64,000 nucleotides of DNA from Cristatella mucedo (GCA_009760855.2 WPIO01000116.1:346001-410000); one strand, 5' to 3'; shown: positions 23,955 through 37,700, numbered from the stretch's first letter. Numbers and translations: made by a program. The notes: generated from the sequence alone by a model not told the origin.

Positions 23955-24810
23955 GATGGCCAATACTTACATTTTCTTCGCGCAATTTATGGTTTCCTGT
24001 AAAATTTTATTGGTGGGGTTATATCAAGCACAATCTAGGCTGTCACTTTTATCCAGGTGACACTTGGATGTATTTTCGATTTCATAACTCCCAGCCGCAC
24101 GTTAAATTCCCTACACACCATTGCTGCATTTATACTGATGGTATCCACACATGGATGGCAGCAAAATTTCTTAAATTGAATGACGATAAAACCAATTTAA
24201 GAGTCATGAAAACATCTAGTGTCATATAAAAGTTGGAAAACAATGCTCAAAATGGGCTCCGCCAGCATATCTGCTGTTGAATCTGCACGAAATTTGGGTG
24301 TCTGGTGGCAAAGTGAGCTTTCATTAGACGACCATAAATGCTTCACAGTCGCGTCTTATTTTGTTTGCCTGCACAATTGCTAAAATTTTGGTTTGCTGAG
24401 ACAGGGATACTATATTGAAACTGGTACACGCATTTACCCGTCCTGACTTCTGTAACTGACTGCTGGCCTACCGGACTGTGCACTTAGGCGTTTACAGTTG
24501 GTGCAAAACTCTGCAGCTTTGCTTGTCTGTCATGAGCGTCCCAGTTTCCACATCACACCAATTTTCATCGATCTGCACTGGCTCCCAACCAAGACTTCAA
24601 GGTTTGTCACTCACTTTTAGGTCCTTTCATTCTGTGACTCCAGCCTATCTATCAGATCGACTACCTCACCTGTCAAAGCATCGTACCGCCAGCTTTTCGG
24701 AATCTAACTGTTTACCCATATCTCGTGCAAATCACAAATCATTTGGAGACCGTGCTTTTAGTCCGTATGTTCCTTGACCTGAAAATCACTTCCGGTGCAC
24801 TTCGAAGCGT
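23955..24810 (+). mobile_element. LINE A fragment, plus orientation, decayed
   Basis: Translated pieces HNLGCHFYPGDTWMYF (a mutated YADDTQLY box) and [14 protein letters not shown], followed by the family C-terminal region (DRLPHLSKHRTASFSESN, FGDRAFSPYVP). 5'-truncated at or near the (CT)n tract, with several frame breaks and no intact (AAT)n tail. Confidence 0.85.
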
Positions 24811-24829
24811 CCCCTGACGTAACGACACT

Positions 24830-25955
24830 CAAAAATAAGCTTACAACGCAAATGTTTATAACAATATCTTATGGGTTTTTGTAATTCGTTTTTCGTGTGC
24901 CTATGCGGCTTTAATCCGTTCAAGCTGACGTTACCAATGATAGTTTGATAACGTTTATGATATAGCATCTGCTAAGTGCCAAAAAAGGAATTCAGTTCTC
25001 TAAGAGCGGTGTACAACTGTGTTGTTATTAATATTATAATTATATATACAGACAAGTTGACTGTTTTCACTAGCCTCATTGGACTATGAGTTCTTTGAAA
25101 CATAATTATTTAAACTGTCTAGAAAGAGGTTGAGCTGTGGGAGGGTGTTTTTATAAATACGTGTTTAAATGTATTAATATATTAATTATATGATATATTA
25201 ATATGTGTTTAAATATGTGTATAAATATGTGTTTTATAAAAATATTATTTGTAATTTATTAATTTTATTAGTTTGCTGACAAACTCTGCATCGCTTTTAC
25301 TGCACAATCGTAAGCGGCTTTAATAGTAAGGCAGCAAATTTAGGCTAATAGTCTTACACGTCTGTTCATAATGTGTCTGGGATTATTTTTTAGTACATAT
25401 CCAATGACGAGCGCTATCAGAGGTTGTTGCATGCTGGACTTGCTTGCTATACCACTTGCTTCACCTTTACGTTTTGACTCCGCACTCCAACATAGCACAG
25501 TCTTTAAAAAGTAGCTTAGCTGAAATGATAGATTACTCAGACACTAAAGTAAATTCTGATTAAACAATAATGTTAAAATGACGTGCTCACATATCTGAGC
25601 CACTGCAGGGGCAGTAACCGATTAGTCACTGAGCTCATATGCTCATGCAGACCACTCACGGGGACGGATGGATTCAGCAAGAAAATAATGATTGCACAAA
25701 CATTATACAGACACCGATACAAATTAAATAGATCTGACAATTTGTCCAATTTTTGTTTCGATACTCGTTCAAACTTTGGTGTTCGGAATATTTGACATTT
25801 GTCTAGAATGTGGGTTTTTACAGGTAAATTGGATATTGAGGTGATACCTTGATATTCGTAAAGCAGAGGCTGCATATATTTCGCAATATCATAATTTATA
25901 GAGAGTGATATTAATACATTCATAAGCAATAGACACAAGAAATAAAAATGAAAGC
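24830..25955. other. No gene recognised
   Basis: AT-rich. A 121-codon minus-strand open frame (25573-25938) has hydrophobic ends but no motif that I recognise and no supporting splice or promoter signal; I do not call it. Confidence 0.4.
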
Positions 25956-25958
25956 AAA

Positions 25959-26128
25959 TACTAGCTGTTTAAGCAGCCTCTTTGTATAGTGACAGAAGAG
26001 CCTTTACGGCTGTCACCATCGCTTGCAGCAGAAATAAAGGATTGCCAACTGCAGGATTCGAACCAACGACCTCGGGACCGAGGACATGAAAAATAACTGC
26101 TTTATCCAGTGAGCCTTCACGGCTCGAT
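25959..26128 (-). repeat. SINE1 copy, first of a three-SINE array
   Basis: CTAGCTGTTTAAGCAGCCTC end, GGATTCGAACCAACGACCTC core. It is followed by a SINE2 and another SINE1, all in the same orientation. Confidence 0.87.
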
Positions 26129-26223
26129 AAAAATCAATGATCAATATTTAGCTATCATTTTTATTTGAGACCCGACCGGCTAAAACTTAATGAAGATAAA
26201 ATTAATATATGTATATATATATA

Positions 26224-26372
26224 TATGATATAATTCATTTGTATTTCACCCTAAAATAATTTAGGTTCTATTCAGATCCTTTACATGCGCCATGGCTCTA
26301 GAGCACACGACCTCGGCCAGACCTTGGTTGGATTGAGCACCTTAACCACTGGGCCAAACCAGCGTAGCAACT
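26224..26372 (-). repeat. SINE2 copy
   Basis: Tail-like TTGTATTTCACCC...TTCTATTCAG then CACGACCTCGGCCAGACCTTGG and TTAACCACTGGGCCAAACC (A-box region of the tRNA head read on the minus strand). Confidence 0.78.
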
Positions 26373-26383
26373 TGAAACAGAAT

Positions 26384-26553
26384 ACTAGCTGATCTAACAG
26401 CCTCTTTTGTATAGCGAGTGATTAGCCTTTAGGGCTATCACCACCACTTGCAGCAGCGATCAAGAATCGCCAGCAACAGGATTCGAACCCAGGACCTCGG
26501 GGCCGAGGTCGTGAAAAGCAACCACCTTACATGGTGAGCCATCACAGCTCTGT
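26384..26553 (-). repeat. SINE1 copy
   Basis: CTAGCTGATCTAACAGCCTC end, GGATTCGAACCCAGGACCTC core, GTAAGGTGGTTGC-type A-box region. Confidence 0.88.
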
Positions 26554-27061
26554 AGTGATTAAGTCAGCTCCTTCTGACGGTTATTCTTTGGCTCTGACTT
26601 TAATCAAATCCGTTTACGGTACGCAGATTTTTATACGAGCAGTACGTATTATGATATTGTGCCTTAACTTATGGGCTGCTGGTTAAGTAAAAAAAAGACA
26701 GCAAAGAAACGTCTTGAAACTTCTTTGAAAGCCCATTCAGACTAAAAATTGTCAATTTATAAGTCTGTTGCAAACTTTCCATTTCGAGCTGGTAACCATC
26801 AAGGTACTCAGAAATGTTATCCTACAACACCCATACCTATTTTGAAAACCTAACCGTCTCCTTAGGTGCCAACTTTTCAGCACTGACTTATTAATTTTCA
26901 CTTTAGGCTTATGTGCGTGAATCCCATTTCAACAAGGGTCACACATTAAATAAAGTATTCTCTTAAAACTGCATGCTAGCGTACTCTATTTTTATATGTG
27001 TGGTCAGACAGAATCGTTGCTAACATCCAACTTAGAAGTTTAATAGGGGCAACCACAACTC

Positions 27062-27480
27062 GGTTGACGATAGCTTACGATAATAGGCAGGCACAAGCAT
27101 ACATAATAAAGATGTTGTTATCAGTCTGCCAGCCTAAATCTCCAGCCCATTTGGTGGGCACTGCCCTAGAGGTCGTTGCTCAACGCAGTAAAAGTTTAGA
27201 TATAAATATATAAACATATTTAATTGATTTGTATAACTCCCCAGGAGAAGCTAATCTCTATTCAGGCGCTTCGCATATGCCTCGGGGCTCGAGCTCATGA
27301 CCTCAGCCAGACCTTGGTCTGGGTGAGCACCTTCACCTCTGGACCAAACTAGCTCGCTATAGGCACGCAGTTTCCCTGGCGCTACGGTCGAGCGATAAAA
27401 GACACAGCAAACATTTTTATCAGGTTTTAGCAGCATCGGTTTGTTCGCACGATGTGTGCATGAACATTAATTTTCGAAAA
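27062..27480. repeat. Repeat X copy interrupted by a SINE2
   Basis: Shares with 31068-31335 the string GTCTGCC.GCCTAAAT..CCAGCCC and, beyond the SINE2 (about 27213-27352), the string AGGCACG...ATCAGGTTTTAGCAGCATC. Related sequence also occurs at 49005-49165 and, inverted, at 46430-46550. Class unknown; no coding capacity seen. Confidence 0.65.
27213..27352 (-). repeat. SINE2 copy nested in repeat X
   Basis: Tail GAAGCTAATCTCTATTCAGG, body CTCATGACCTCAGCCAGACC and tRNA head GAGCACCTTCACCTCTGGACC, as in the 15735 copy. Confidence 0.82.
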
Positions 27481-27484
27481 CGAG

Positions 27485-28660
27485 TCGTGTGTCGCCAGAT
27501 ACAAACAGCTAATACCACTCGGTGTTGGCCTGCTCACACATAGCTGCATATCAATAGCCAACTACTGTATCTTAAGGACAACAAAAGGGTCAAGAACCAG
27601 ACTCAGTTTATTTGAGTCTCCATAATGTTACCATAACATAATTAAACGGATTATTACTTTACGAGTCTGTAACGTTCGGATGTTGTCTGTAGTAGTTTTC
27701 CATAGTAGCCATAGTTAGCTGGTTGATGTTTTCAGTTTTGTTTTTACTTGTCGAAACGTCCAGGAATCACAGCAACAAAAGTGCTCGTTATTACCCTCGC
27801 TGTCGAATTCTTCCAAATTTAGGAGCATGTTCATCATTGGTCCCAGAAAAATGCCCACGGTGACCTACGCATCAAGCAGGAAGTGGGAAAAACGTCTACA
27901 AGGAAGTTGAAATCTACTTACTCGTTGTCTAGAGCCCCCATGGAGTTCCTGGTAAGGCCTAGCTCGATGTACCATGGTGGCTAAAGCTGTTTCTACGGAA
28001 ACCTGCAAGTCGCAGTCGAATCTGTGCTACTCTTCGGAGAAATTGGACTCCTGTGACCGGTCAGTTTTCATGGTAAGTGCGAATTGTTGCTAATTGCGTA
28101 ATGGCAAAAAACTAGGAAAGTTCATGTCATCACGTTAGCGACCCATCGGCTATGATATCACTTCGAAGGCTAAAGTGTTCACGTGACTGCAAATGCACGA
28201 AACCCACTCTGACATACACTGTACATTATGCTGCAGAACCACATCAAATCGTGTCAAATTGAGCAGGAAAAATTTGGCAATACCTTTTCTGATCTGTTAA
28301 TTTCGCACTGTCCTCCAACAAGCGTCGCTGCAAGAGTCTACATGTCAGACGCTAGGAATAGGAATTCGTAAGAATAAGGTTTCTGAGTGGATCGATGAAA
28401 CATGTATTACAAATACAGTGCCCAAAGCTGAGCAAGAAGGCCATACAGCTGGTAGCATTCCTTCACTTTCCTTTCCATAGTTCTCATGCAATGTTTCTGA
28501 GAATAATGGCGTGCCAGGTATTGTCTTGATCCCCGAAAAAGATGCTACTCTCTGATTGATGGGCCTTACAGAACTTACGAGATGCTTTTTAGGACTGCTG
28601 TTTGGCTCTCGACGTAGTACATTTTCCTAATATGTGACAGCATGGAGATAACATTAATGA
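27485..28660. other. No gene recognised
   Basis: Includes scattered donor-like GTAAGT sites (for example near 28073) but no exon chain or motif that I can defend. Confidence 0.4.
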
Positions 28661-28667
28661 TGACGCA

Positions 28668-30965
28668 TTTGCATGGCGCCCCCAGAGAAATGAATCTCTT
28701 TCTAGGCATTTTCAGATGCTGCAGGGAAAGCACGACCAAACGAATAGCGGTAACACTTGTAATATCATCAAGTATAAGATCATTAGATTTGACATGCTAG
28801 GAGTAATTGCGTAGATATGGGTAGAGAAAGGCCTGAGTGATTGCAGTACTGTGCCAGTGATACATAGGCTAGAGGAGAGGCACTCGAAAAGGACCAAGTG
28901 GTCAGTCGAATCAAACGTTGCTGCGGGAAATGGCAAAAACCAGAACGACTTTACCTAATTCTGCCTTAATGATAAAATCGTTATATAGATAAAGCAGTTC
29001 TGATGCTACTTATTGTTTAACTTTTAAATCAGACTGGTAGTTAGTTTTCAGGTTTAGGTTTCGAAAAACAATTTGTGTGTCAGATACAACCCGTTCTAGT
29101 GTCTTTAATAGGAGCAGATGAATAAAGACTGGGAGGAAGTTGAAAAAGTACTCTTAGTGCAGTGTTATTTTGTTAAATTTGGCGTTAATTACTACATTTT
29201 GGAAGCCGCTAGAATATGACCTGTGACTCAGAACCTAATGATGTTCGTTATACAAGGCAGCTGCAGATATATGAATCGTACAAGTAGTACCAAGAGAATG
29301 GGGTCTAGTCGGCCAGTAGTGGTTATAGTTCTTCTTTGATCAGGATATAAATTTCAAGGTGAGCTCAGACGTGGAATCTAGACATTTAACTGTCCCACCT
29401 AGTCGGTGAAGAGGGTTTCTATGTGGCTCTGATTTCAGACTGAAGTCAACAGAGGAAGCTGCTGTTTTGTGGATTAAATATCTGATCTGGTTTGTGCTGA
29501 AAATGAAGCTAGAGAAGCGATCTGCATGGTCACCAGGTCATCAAGCTAACCTCATAGTGGTTGACAGATGGCTAATGGTAGAAGTCATTATTTCTTTTTA
29601 CTGGGCATCCGTGATTCAACAATATGTTCCCAGATGCTAGACTTGGCCTTACCTAAGATGGACTTAAAACAACTCCATTTGTCTTTGGATGCCTGCTGAT
29701 GGTAGTCAGTCCTGATCTTGTGCACGCTTTGTTAAGCTTGGACTTAAAACACATGGCCAGTCTAATGTCCGCTTGCAGTAAACCTTAGGCCGTCTGGGCG
29801 AGGGTTTACAGTGCACCCATTCAAAGCTAAAACCCGTCAATCGTGTCAGCTAGTGTTGTTGTGCAGCGTAATGTAGCTTAATTAAGAGTTCTATTGTTTA
29901 GCGTAATTACCCTGTTTTTCCATGCATACGCTCATTGAATCTTGCCTAAAACTTTCTTAAGATAAGGCTTAGCACAGCTAGCCAGTGTAGTTCTAGTGGT
30001 GAATCACAGTCCTCTGGGTGACGGCACACCATGTGCTTAGTCAGATGTGCAAAGTTAGTAAGTATGGCAGCTTGTGTCGCGTTCCAACATTATAACTTGG
30101 ATGAAAAAACAGAATAGGGATTATGCAGCAAGGGAAAAGATGACATTTTTGCACACTCGTAACCGATGTCAAGGGTCTTAGGGTTTCGCGGTCAACACAC
30201 ACAAATTTAAAAAAGAGGAGGGCACACATATTCAACTGAATAATATCCCCGTACGCTCAGACGAGCAGAATTTGGTAGTAACAGCAGAATGATAACATGC
30301 AGTTGTAGGAGAATACTTGAGAGAGCGTACTACTCTTGCAGTGAGTGAAGTCACGCAGATAAGCCACGAGTATAAATTCGCAGATCAGTGCTCGAAATTT
30401 GAAACCTAAAGAGTCAAATGAATGTTTCTATCACCTATATAGAAGAAAGATCGTCTTTTCGCTAAATGATGAGACCGGCGGGTCAAATTAGGAGGCCTTG
30501 GTGCATGATCCGGGATAGATTACCACCTCCACCAACAAATAGTTTTTGGAGAGACTAAAATTCTAGGACTGCAAGATTGCTTCGAGGGCACTGCAAAGGG
30601 TTTGAAGTTGAGGAAGAAATGAGCGATAATAGCAACCTCTATACCTGTTTTATATTATCCAGGGTGTGGAAGAAGGAGGTACTTTTACAGGATGCGGTGA
30701 ATGTGTTTGGGCAGTCACTCGATTTTAGCCAGATCACAGCAATCAGGTCGATATTGTCAGCGATAATAATTTCATGTATTCCTAGGTCTTTTTGCATGTT
30801 GAGCGATAGAAAGAGTCGCAAACTGTAATATTCAAAGTGATCACTGGGGTTTTAGCAGGACTGATGGCTGTTAATTTGAAGTGATTCACAAGAAATACTT
30901 AAACAACCTTTCCCAGGGCTCTTTGACACTATGCTAGGAATACTATTCAATAGCGCCTACCTTAT
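28668..30965 (-). mobile_element. LINE A copy, decayed, with internal deletion
   Basis: Begins with the 3' hairpin tail (GGCGCCCCCAGAGAAATGAATCTC), jumps within about 130 bp into the RT region, and continues through RT and endonuclease DNA parallel to the 47-49 kb copy (for example GATGTCAAGGGTCTTAGGG at about 30165 matching 47968). All frames are broken. It extends close to the element's 5' part (GACACTATGCTAGGAATACT). Confidence 0.82.
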
Positions 30966-31067
30966 TGCCGTGCTGATTTTCAGTGGGTTTCTAATACAAA
31001 ATGCATAATTGAATTAGTGCGACATTACCAAACACAACAATAAATGCTTTCTGACGAGGCCAATAGC

Positions 31068-31335
31068 AAAACAATAATAGGCAGGCACGTACCTGCCTTA
31101 TAAAAAAGATTACTATGAGTCTGCCAACCTAAATGCCCAGCCCGTTTGAGGGTATTGCCCTCAAACTCGGCTCTTAAGTCAGTAAGCGCTTAGATGTCCA
31201 TAGGTAGGTAGTTTTTCAGGTGCTCAGGTCTTAAAAACAAATTTTAACAGGTTTCAGCTGCATCTGATTCCGCTTACGATATAGGCAAGAACTTCAATTT
31301 TGAAAGGGAGTTAGTCAATGGCTGTACAAGCTAAT
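31068..31335. repeat. Repeat X copy
   Basis: Contains AATAATAGGCAGGCAC, GTCTGCCAACCTAAATGC, AAGCGCTTAGATGTCCATAG and TAACAGGTTTCAGCTGCATC; the last two are shared with the 49-kb copy. No ORF. Confidence 0.6.
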
Positions 31336-31671
31336 ACTGATAGTGCTTGTCGTCAGCCTGCGTACATGGACCCATGTATTACTAATCAATTGCCTTTATT
31401 TGTCGCATATTAAGGTGACCATTAATCATATTTATTTTCATTCGAGCTCCACAACTTTATCCTGAAAATTTCATGGATTATGAATTTACAGGTCATTATA
31501 GTTCTACTATTGTCGAAATTCACCATCCGAGCAACAGACAACTGGAGTTTTCAGTTTTTCAAATTTCTCGGCACTCCCGGGAACGTACTCCGTCGAATTA
31601 GCAACAACTTACGAGCTTCTTCATCGTGGATCTGACTGGAATGGGCTCGATAGTTATTGGATTTAAAATAA

Positions 31672-32375
31672 ATTCGATGTAGCGCCGTCGGAGAACTAAA
31701 TCTCTTTCTAGGCACTTTACATCTGCTCTAAAGAAAGCACGATCTAATGGTTAGTAGTAACATGCTCATTAAAAGACAGGAAAATTATGGTTAGGGGTGA
31801 CATGCACAGGATCAGCATGCAAGTATGGTTAGTTGCAGCATGCACAGTGTAAGCAACATAAGCCCATAACGAACTGATCACAGAGACTTGCTAAATGCTA
31901 TAATAAGTATATGTGTAGTAGATTTTTTTAAATCTGGTCAAGTCAGGAGATTTCAGGATCCAAGTCAAAAGTGAGTTCTAACCTTTGGGACCATACGAAC
32001 AAAAGGCACGGTCTCCAAAAGATTTGAGATTTGTGTGAGGTATATGTAAACAGTACGATTTCGCAAAGCTAGTGGTACTGTGCTTAGCCTGGGGGTAGTA
32101 GATCTGACTGGTGAGCTGGATAAATCGAATGAAGGGTGACCGGAACCTAGAAGTGGCCGCATTCCTTCACTGTGAGCTAGTGCAAGTCGGCGAGATGTGG
32201 GTTGATGTGGCAACTGTGACGTTCACGACACTTAAGGCCAGATACAGAATTTTGCATAAGCTGTAAGTGCCTGATTGCACATGCCGGTAGGCCAGCAAGC
32301 ATTGAGTTACAGACGTCGAGATGGGATGTCACAAATGCAGGGACCGACTTAGATGAAAGGTTACTTTTGAATATT
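31672..32375 (-). mobile_element. LINE A 3'-end copy, decayed
   Basis: Hairpin tail (AACTAAATCTCTTTCTAGG), 3' region and C-terminal RT coding sequence with many substitutions. It ends against the next LINE A copy, giving two copies in tandem. Confidence 0.83.
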
Positions 32376-32392
32376 ACACATATATATCATGC

Positions 32393-34162
32393 ATAATAAT
32401 AATAATAATGCAATTGATAAAGCGCCCTCAGAGAACTTAATCTCTCTCTAGGCGCTTTACATTTGCTGCAAAGGGAAATGCAATTGAATGATGAGTAAAA
32501 TCATGCTATATACACAAACAAAATGAAAAACGTGGTTCAGGGTTACATGAACAGGGTCAGCATGCAAATGTGGTTAGTGGCAGCATGCATAGTCTCACCA
32601 CCCATAAGCACATCAAGGACGAATCGCAGGGACCCACTACATGCTGTCCTAAATAGGTGTGTTTTTAAATTCTTTTTTAATGTGGTCAGGTCAGGGGATG
32701 TTCTTACACACGTCGGAGGGAGTTTCAGGCTTTGGGAGCATACGAAGTAAATGCACGGTCTCCAAAGGATTTGAGATTTGTACGAGGTATTGGTTGATTG
32801 TTGGATTCCGAAAAGCGGGTGGTACGGTGCTTGGCCTGATGTGGGAGTATATCTGAAAGATAGGCTGGAGCCAAAGGATGAAGTGACTTAAAAGTGAGCG
32901 ACAAAACCTTGAAGTCAATCCGTTGCTTGACTGGTAGCCAGTGCAAGTCAGCGAGAGTGGAGCAATGTGGCAACTGCGACGCTCACGACAGACAAGCCTA
33001 GCTCCAGAGTTTTACATTCAGATTCAACATGAGATATGTTGGCAGAGCCGATTTTGAGCGTAAGCATTTTGTAGCTCGTATGTTTGTATGTATGCATGTA
33101 TTGTATGCAGGCTCCTCTGATAAGCCACTGGTGAGCTGTTTGAAGCACCACCAAGAGGGGCCGGTGCACAGCTGTGGTCCGCCTGTGATGTGGCGTGTAT
33201 AGAGGCCGGTAACCCACTGGTGCACAGGTGGTAGATTCACCATCAGGGTCGGCCTGTGCACAGTTGTGGTCCTCCTCGATTAATCATCGGGGTCCACCAG
33301 GGGACGGCGGCAGTGGGAGAGGGGAGCTGGACAGTCGAGGAGAGGGAAGTCAAGGGAGAGTAGGAGCCGAAGGGAGCCGTGCATTGTATTAAACTTCGGC
33401 TCCGTGCATTGTATTAAACTGTTGGTGGCAGTCATCGGCTGGCTCTCTACTGTGCGAATCAAAACTACACCTCTCCAATTTCAGAATCACACTTGATTCG
33501 ACCATAACTAGCGAACTAGTTCAATGGCCATTCAATTTAAGAGAGTTTGCTGCCATCCATGCGCAGATGCCATCAATACATGGCAGCACGGAAGTTGAGA
33601 GAATTCGACCTGCTGGAGAGCAGGGTGGTATCAAAGCAAAACTACAACTGAGTGTCATCCGCATAGAAGTGAAACCCTAGATTTGGCTTGCTAATTACGT
33701 CGGTAAGAGGGAGAGTATAAAGCCTGAAAAAATCGGGATCAAGCACAGATCATAGAGGTAACCCCATATTTCAGAGGCTCCTCGATGATCTTTGTCCATT
33801 CACATCAATACTCTGCAGTCTCCCACTGAGATTAGACCTGAACCATTTGAGTTCAATGTGAGTGATGCCTATGCGATATGAATTGGCCCATAAGAAGTTA
33901 TTAGGGATCGTAGTATCAAAAGCTGCCAAAAGATTGACAAAACTAGCAGAGATACTCTCCCTAAGTCTGCGTTCCTAAATACGTCATTCACCCGGAGCAA
34001 TGCTGACTATGTGGAGTGATTAGCTCTAAAACCAGACTGGTACTCACTAAAAAGGTTTAAAGTTTCAATAAATATTAGTTCAGCTGGTCTGCCACGAGTT
34101 GCTCCACTGTCTTTGATAGGAATGGTAAAAGGGAGAGAAAGGTTTGGAAGCTGCTCAACCAT
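32393..34162 (-). mobile_element. LINE A copy, deleted and interrupted
   Basis: (AAT)n at 32393-32408, hairpin tail, then a C-terminal RT frame ([20 protein letters not shown]). An internal deletion near 33005 removes part of RT. A foreign block of about 400 bp (33068-33472) interrupts it, and RT sequence resumes to about 34162, where the inverted-repeat arm begins. Confidence 0.82.
33068..33472. repeat. Foreign block inside LINE A, with internal repeats
   Basis: GC-richer than its host LINE. It contains two versions of GTGCACAG.TGTGGTCC and a direct duplication of CGTGCATTGTATTAAACT (about 33380 and 33403). No coding motif recognised; origin unknown. Confidence 0.55.
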
Positions 34163-34716
34163 AAGTCAGCCAATTTTATCTATTTCCAAGCACTTTGAAA
34201 TAAACTGGAAGAGAATAACTCTTCAGGAGTGAGCTGTATGAATTACGGGTACATAATCATGCTAAAGGAATTGTGAAGTAACGGTCGGAAGTAAAAAATG
34301 ACCTGGGGCTAGCAACCTGTGCAAAATCATATAAACATGTCGTGCAGAGAAAGCTAAACCAAGAAACTCACGTTCACTTTTGCCAGGAGAAAGTTGTTCC
34401 GGATGAAACTACGAAAACAGTGTGTCATAGCCAGTAGTTACAAAATCCAGGGGGTTACTGAATAAGGCAGCCTAGCAGATTAAAGAATTGACCTCTAGTA
34501 AGATTTCGATTAGTGAGAGGAACATTAAGATGCTTCAGATTATGAGCAGCTCATTGTGTGATGGCACTTTAGAGCAATAAAGAGGTGAGATAAGCAGGTT
34601 GTTCCTGTCTACTGAAGTTAGCTGCAAGCTAGTGTAACTGTCTTAAAGGTCATGGTTTAGGTTTATCTGACTCCTAAGTGACCTCGCATTGACCAAGTGG
34701 TGACAATTTATCTAGA

Positions 34717-37700
34717 GTAATGTAATGTAATGTAATATAATGTAATGTATCTCCGTCAGTAACTCAACGAAGTCATTAAGAACATGTGGGCGTTACGCAG
34801 GAGAGTTTTGTATAGTGCACTCACAGCCTAAGCGGCCTTCGGTACGCATTCGGTAGCCAACAGACTTCGTCTCACGTAACAAAGAGAAAGTGGGAAGCAT
34901 AGCAGAGTTAGAAGAGCAGTTGAGGTAGTGAGTAGCATAGAAGTAGCAGTTCAGGACCGCTGAAAAAGAGGTGCCATAGTCGGCAGTAGGAGAGTAGATG
35001 TCGTTGCGTAAGAATTGTGGAAGCGAGTTCCACAGTCCAGGACCTGCAGAGCTAAAGCTTCTGTCGCCAACTATCTTTAAGCGGAGGAATGGGACAGCTA
35101 ATTTATTGTCCACACAGGACCTGGGGGCGCGAACAGGCTGAAACTGATGTAGCAGTTCAGCTAGGTATGAAGGAGCCAAGCCGTGGCGGGCCTTGTGAGT
35201 CAGCGTAAGAACTTTGCTCTGTATCCTTTGCTCAACCGGCAACCATCCTAGCTCTTCCAGCAAAGGTGACACGTGCTCAAACCGCTGGGACTTGAAGACC
35301 AGCCTTGCAGCCATATTCATAGTCCGCTGTAGTGGCATTATAGCTTTCTTTGGTAGCCCAGCAAAAAGGGAATTACAATAATCAAGCCGAGACAGAACTA
35401 AAGAGCTAGTTAAATTCTTTACAAGCCACTGTGGGAGACACTGTGGGAGACAGCTTCTAATCTTGGATAGGGATCGGATGTGATGGCTAGCTGTAGAGGC
35501 AGTCTTCTGAATGAAGCTTTTAAAATTGAGGCAGCTGTCGAACACGACACCTAGATTACGAGCACGTGGTGAAGGTCGCACAATAGCATCGCCTATTAGA
35601 ACAGCAAAGCCTTTTAATCCAGCCACACGCTTAGGGTTTCTTATGAGAAGCAGTTCGGTTTTATCGTCATTTAATTTCAGGAAATTTTCCGACATCCAGG
35701 ATCGAATATCGGCAAGGCAAGCATTCAGTTTCTCAGTTGCTGCAGCAGATTTTGACGGTTTAAATGACAAATACAACTGAGTATCGTCAGCATAAAAGTG
35801 ATATCCTATTCCATGGGCCTTAATCACTTTTCCCAGAGGTTGCGTATAAATTGAGAACAGCAAGGGACCAAGTACAGACCCTTGAGGGACTTCACAGGTG
35901 ACCCTTCTCATGTCTGAGACCTGACCCCCACACGACACGGATTGAACACGATCAGACAAGTATGATTTAAACCACGCCAGTGCTTCGTCTGCCAGACCGA
36001 TCGTTGTTCTCAGTCGCTCAAGCAGAACTTCGTGATCCATGGTGTCGAAGGCAGCAGACAGATCTAGCAGAGCTAGGGCAGTGACATTCCCGTCGTCGTT
36101 GCCACGTAGAATGTCATTGCTAACACGGAGGAGAGCAGTTTCGGTAGAGTGCTGCCTCTTGAAACCTGATTGAAATGTTTCTGACATTCCATTATTTTAA
36201 ATATGTTCAACTAGCTGCTTAGCAACAATTTTTTCAATACTCTTTGATAAGAACGGAAGAAGGGAAACTGGACGATAGTTTGCTAGGACCTCTGTGTCTA
36301 ATCCAGGCTTTTTAAGAATAGGTCTAACGATTACCGATTTGAAGGACTTGGGGACGATCCCTTTTCCCAAAGAAGCATTAAAAATCTTGGTTATGGCAGG
36401 GCTAAGTGGGTCTGCAAGTGAAGACCACAGAGATGAAGGTATAGGGTCTTCAGGAGACGAGCTCTTTTTGCTAGACCTTATTAAGGCAGCCACATCACAG
36501 GCAGAAACATCAGAGAATCTTTTAAAAAAGGTCACAGGTTGAGGAACGGCGATTGCTTTGGTCGGAGTGGGCTTAATGAAGGCACGAATGTGCACAATTT
36601 TTTCAGTAAAAAAGGCTGAAAACTTTTCGGCTGAGCCCTTAATATCTGGGGAGTCAGACCTCACAGTATTGGCCAGTAAATGGTTTACTGTCTTATAAAT
36701 CTGTTTAGTGTCCGACTGGCAGGAATTCAGTTTTCTAATGAAAAAAGAAGCCCTGGCTTTTTTAAGCTTTCGTGTGTAAACACGAAGGAAGTCTTTAAAA
36801 TTGACTAAGTCTGCCTCAGACCCCGATTTCTTGAAACGACGTTCCAGCCTGCGCTTAACACGGCGCATCTTTTTTGTTTGTTTGGAGTTTTTTGTAAATT
36901 GAAAGCAATCTCGACGACTTTGAACACGGATAGAGCGAACGGGAGAATGCTTGTCAAGAGCACTTTTGAGTGTCATGTTCATCGCATCAGTGAGGGTATC
37001 GAGGCTGCCGGTCGAGTCTGAATGCAGATCAAGAAGGCCTGCATCACAAACAGATTTCAAAAACTTGTCCATGTCAATGCTTTGTAAGTTACGTCGTTTG
37101 GCAAATTCGACATTGCCCTGCACGTACGAGGGAGCAGGAACAGTAAACGAGACCGAACAATGATCTGAGAGGGTCAGTGGGCACACCACAAAGTCAGTGG
37201 GCAGGACATCCTTAGTGATCACGAGATCTAGAATGTGGCCACCGACGTGGGTGCTATGATTAACGTGTTGGGCCAAACCAAGATTTTCCAGACAGTCAAG
37301 AACTGAGCGGACCTGGCTGTTGCTAGGGTTGTCAACGTGAATATTGAAGTCTCCTACAATCAGTAGCGGCCTGTCACACACAAATATTTTAGCGAGGAAC
37401 TCTGAAAACTCCTCTATAAACAAGTTTAGACAGCCAGAAGGAGGCCGGTATATCACATCGGTGAGAGGCATTGTCTTTGATAAAGACCTGATAGCAACCG
37501 ATTCAAACGATGACCCATGCGAGAAACTGCACATTTTATAGCCAAACGATTCGCGAACAACAATTGCAACCCCGCCACCAACCTTGTCAGAACGCATGGA
37601 CTGATAGAATGAGAATCCGGGTGGGGTGGTCTCGGAAATACAGCTACTGGAATAAGGCGTCATCCAGGTTTCGGTAAGCAGAAATGCATCTAGCTTCTCC

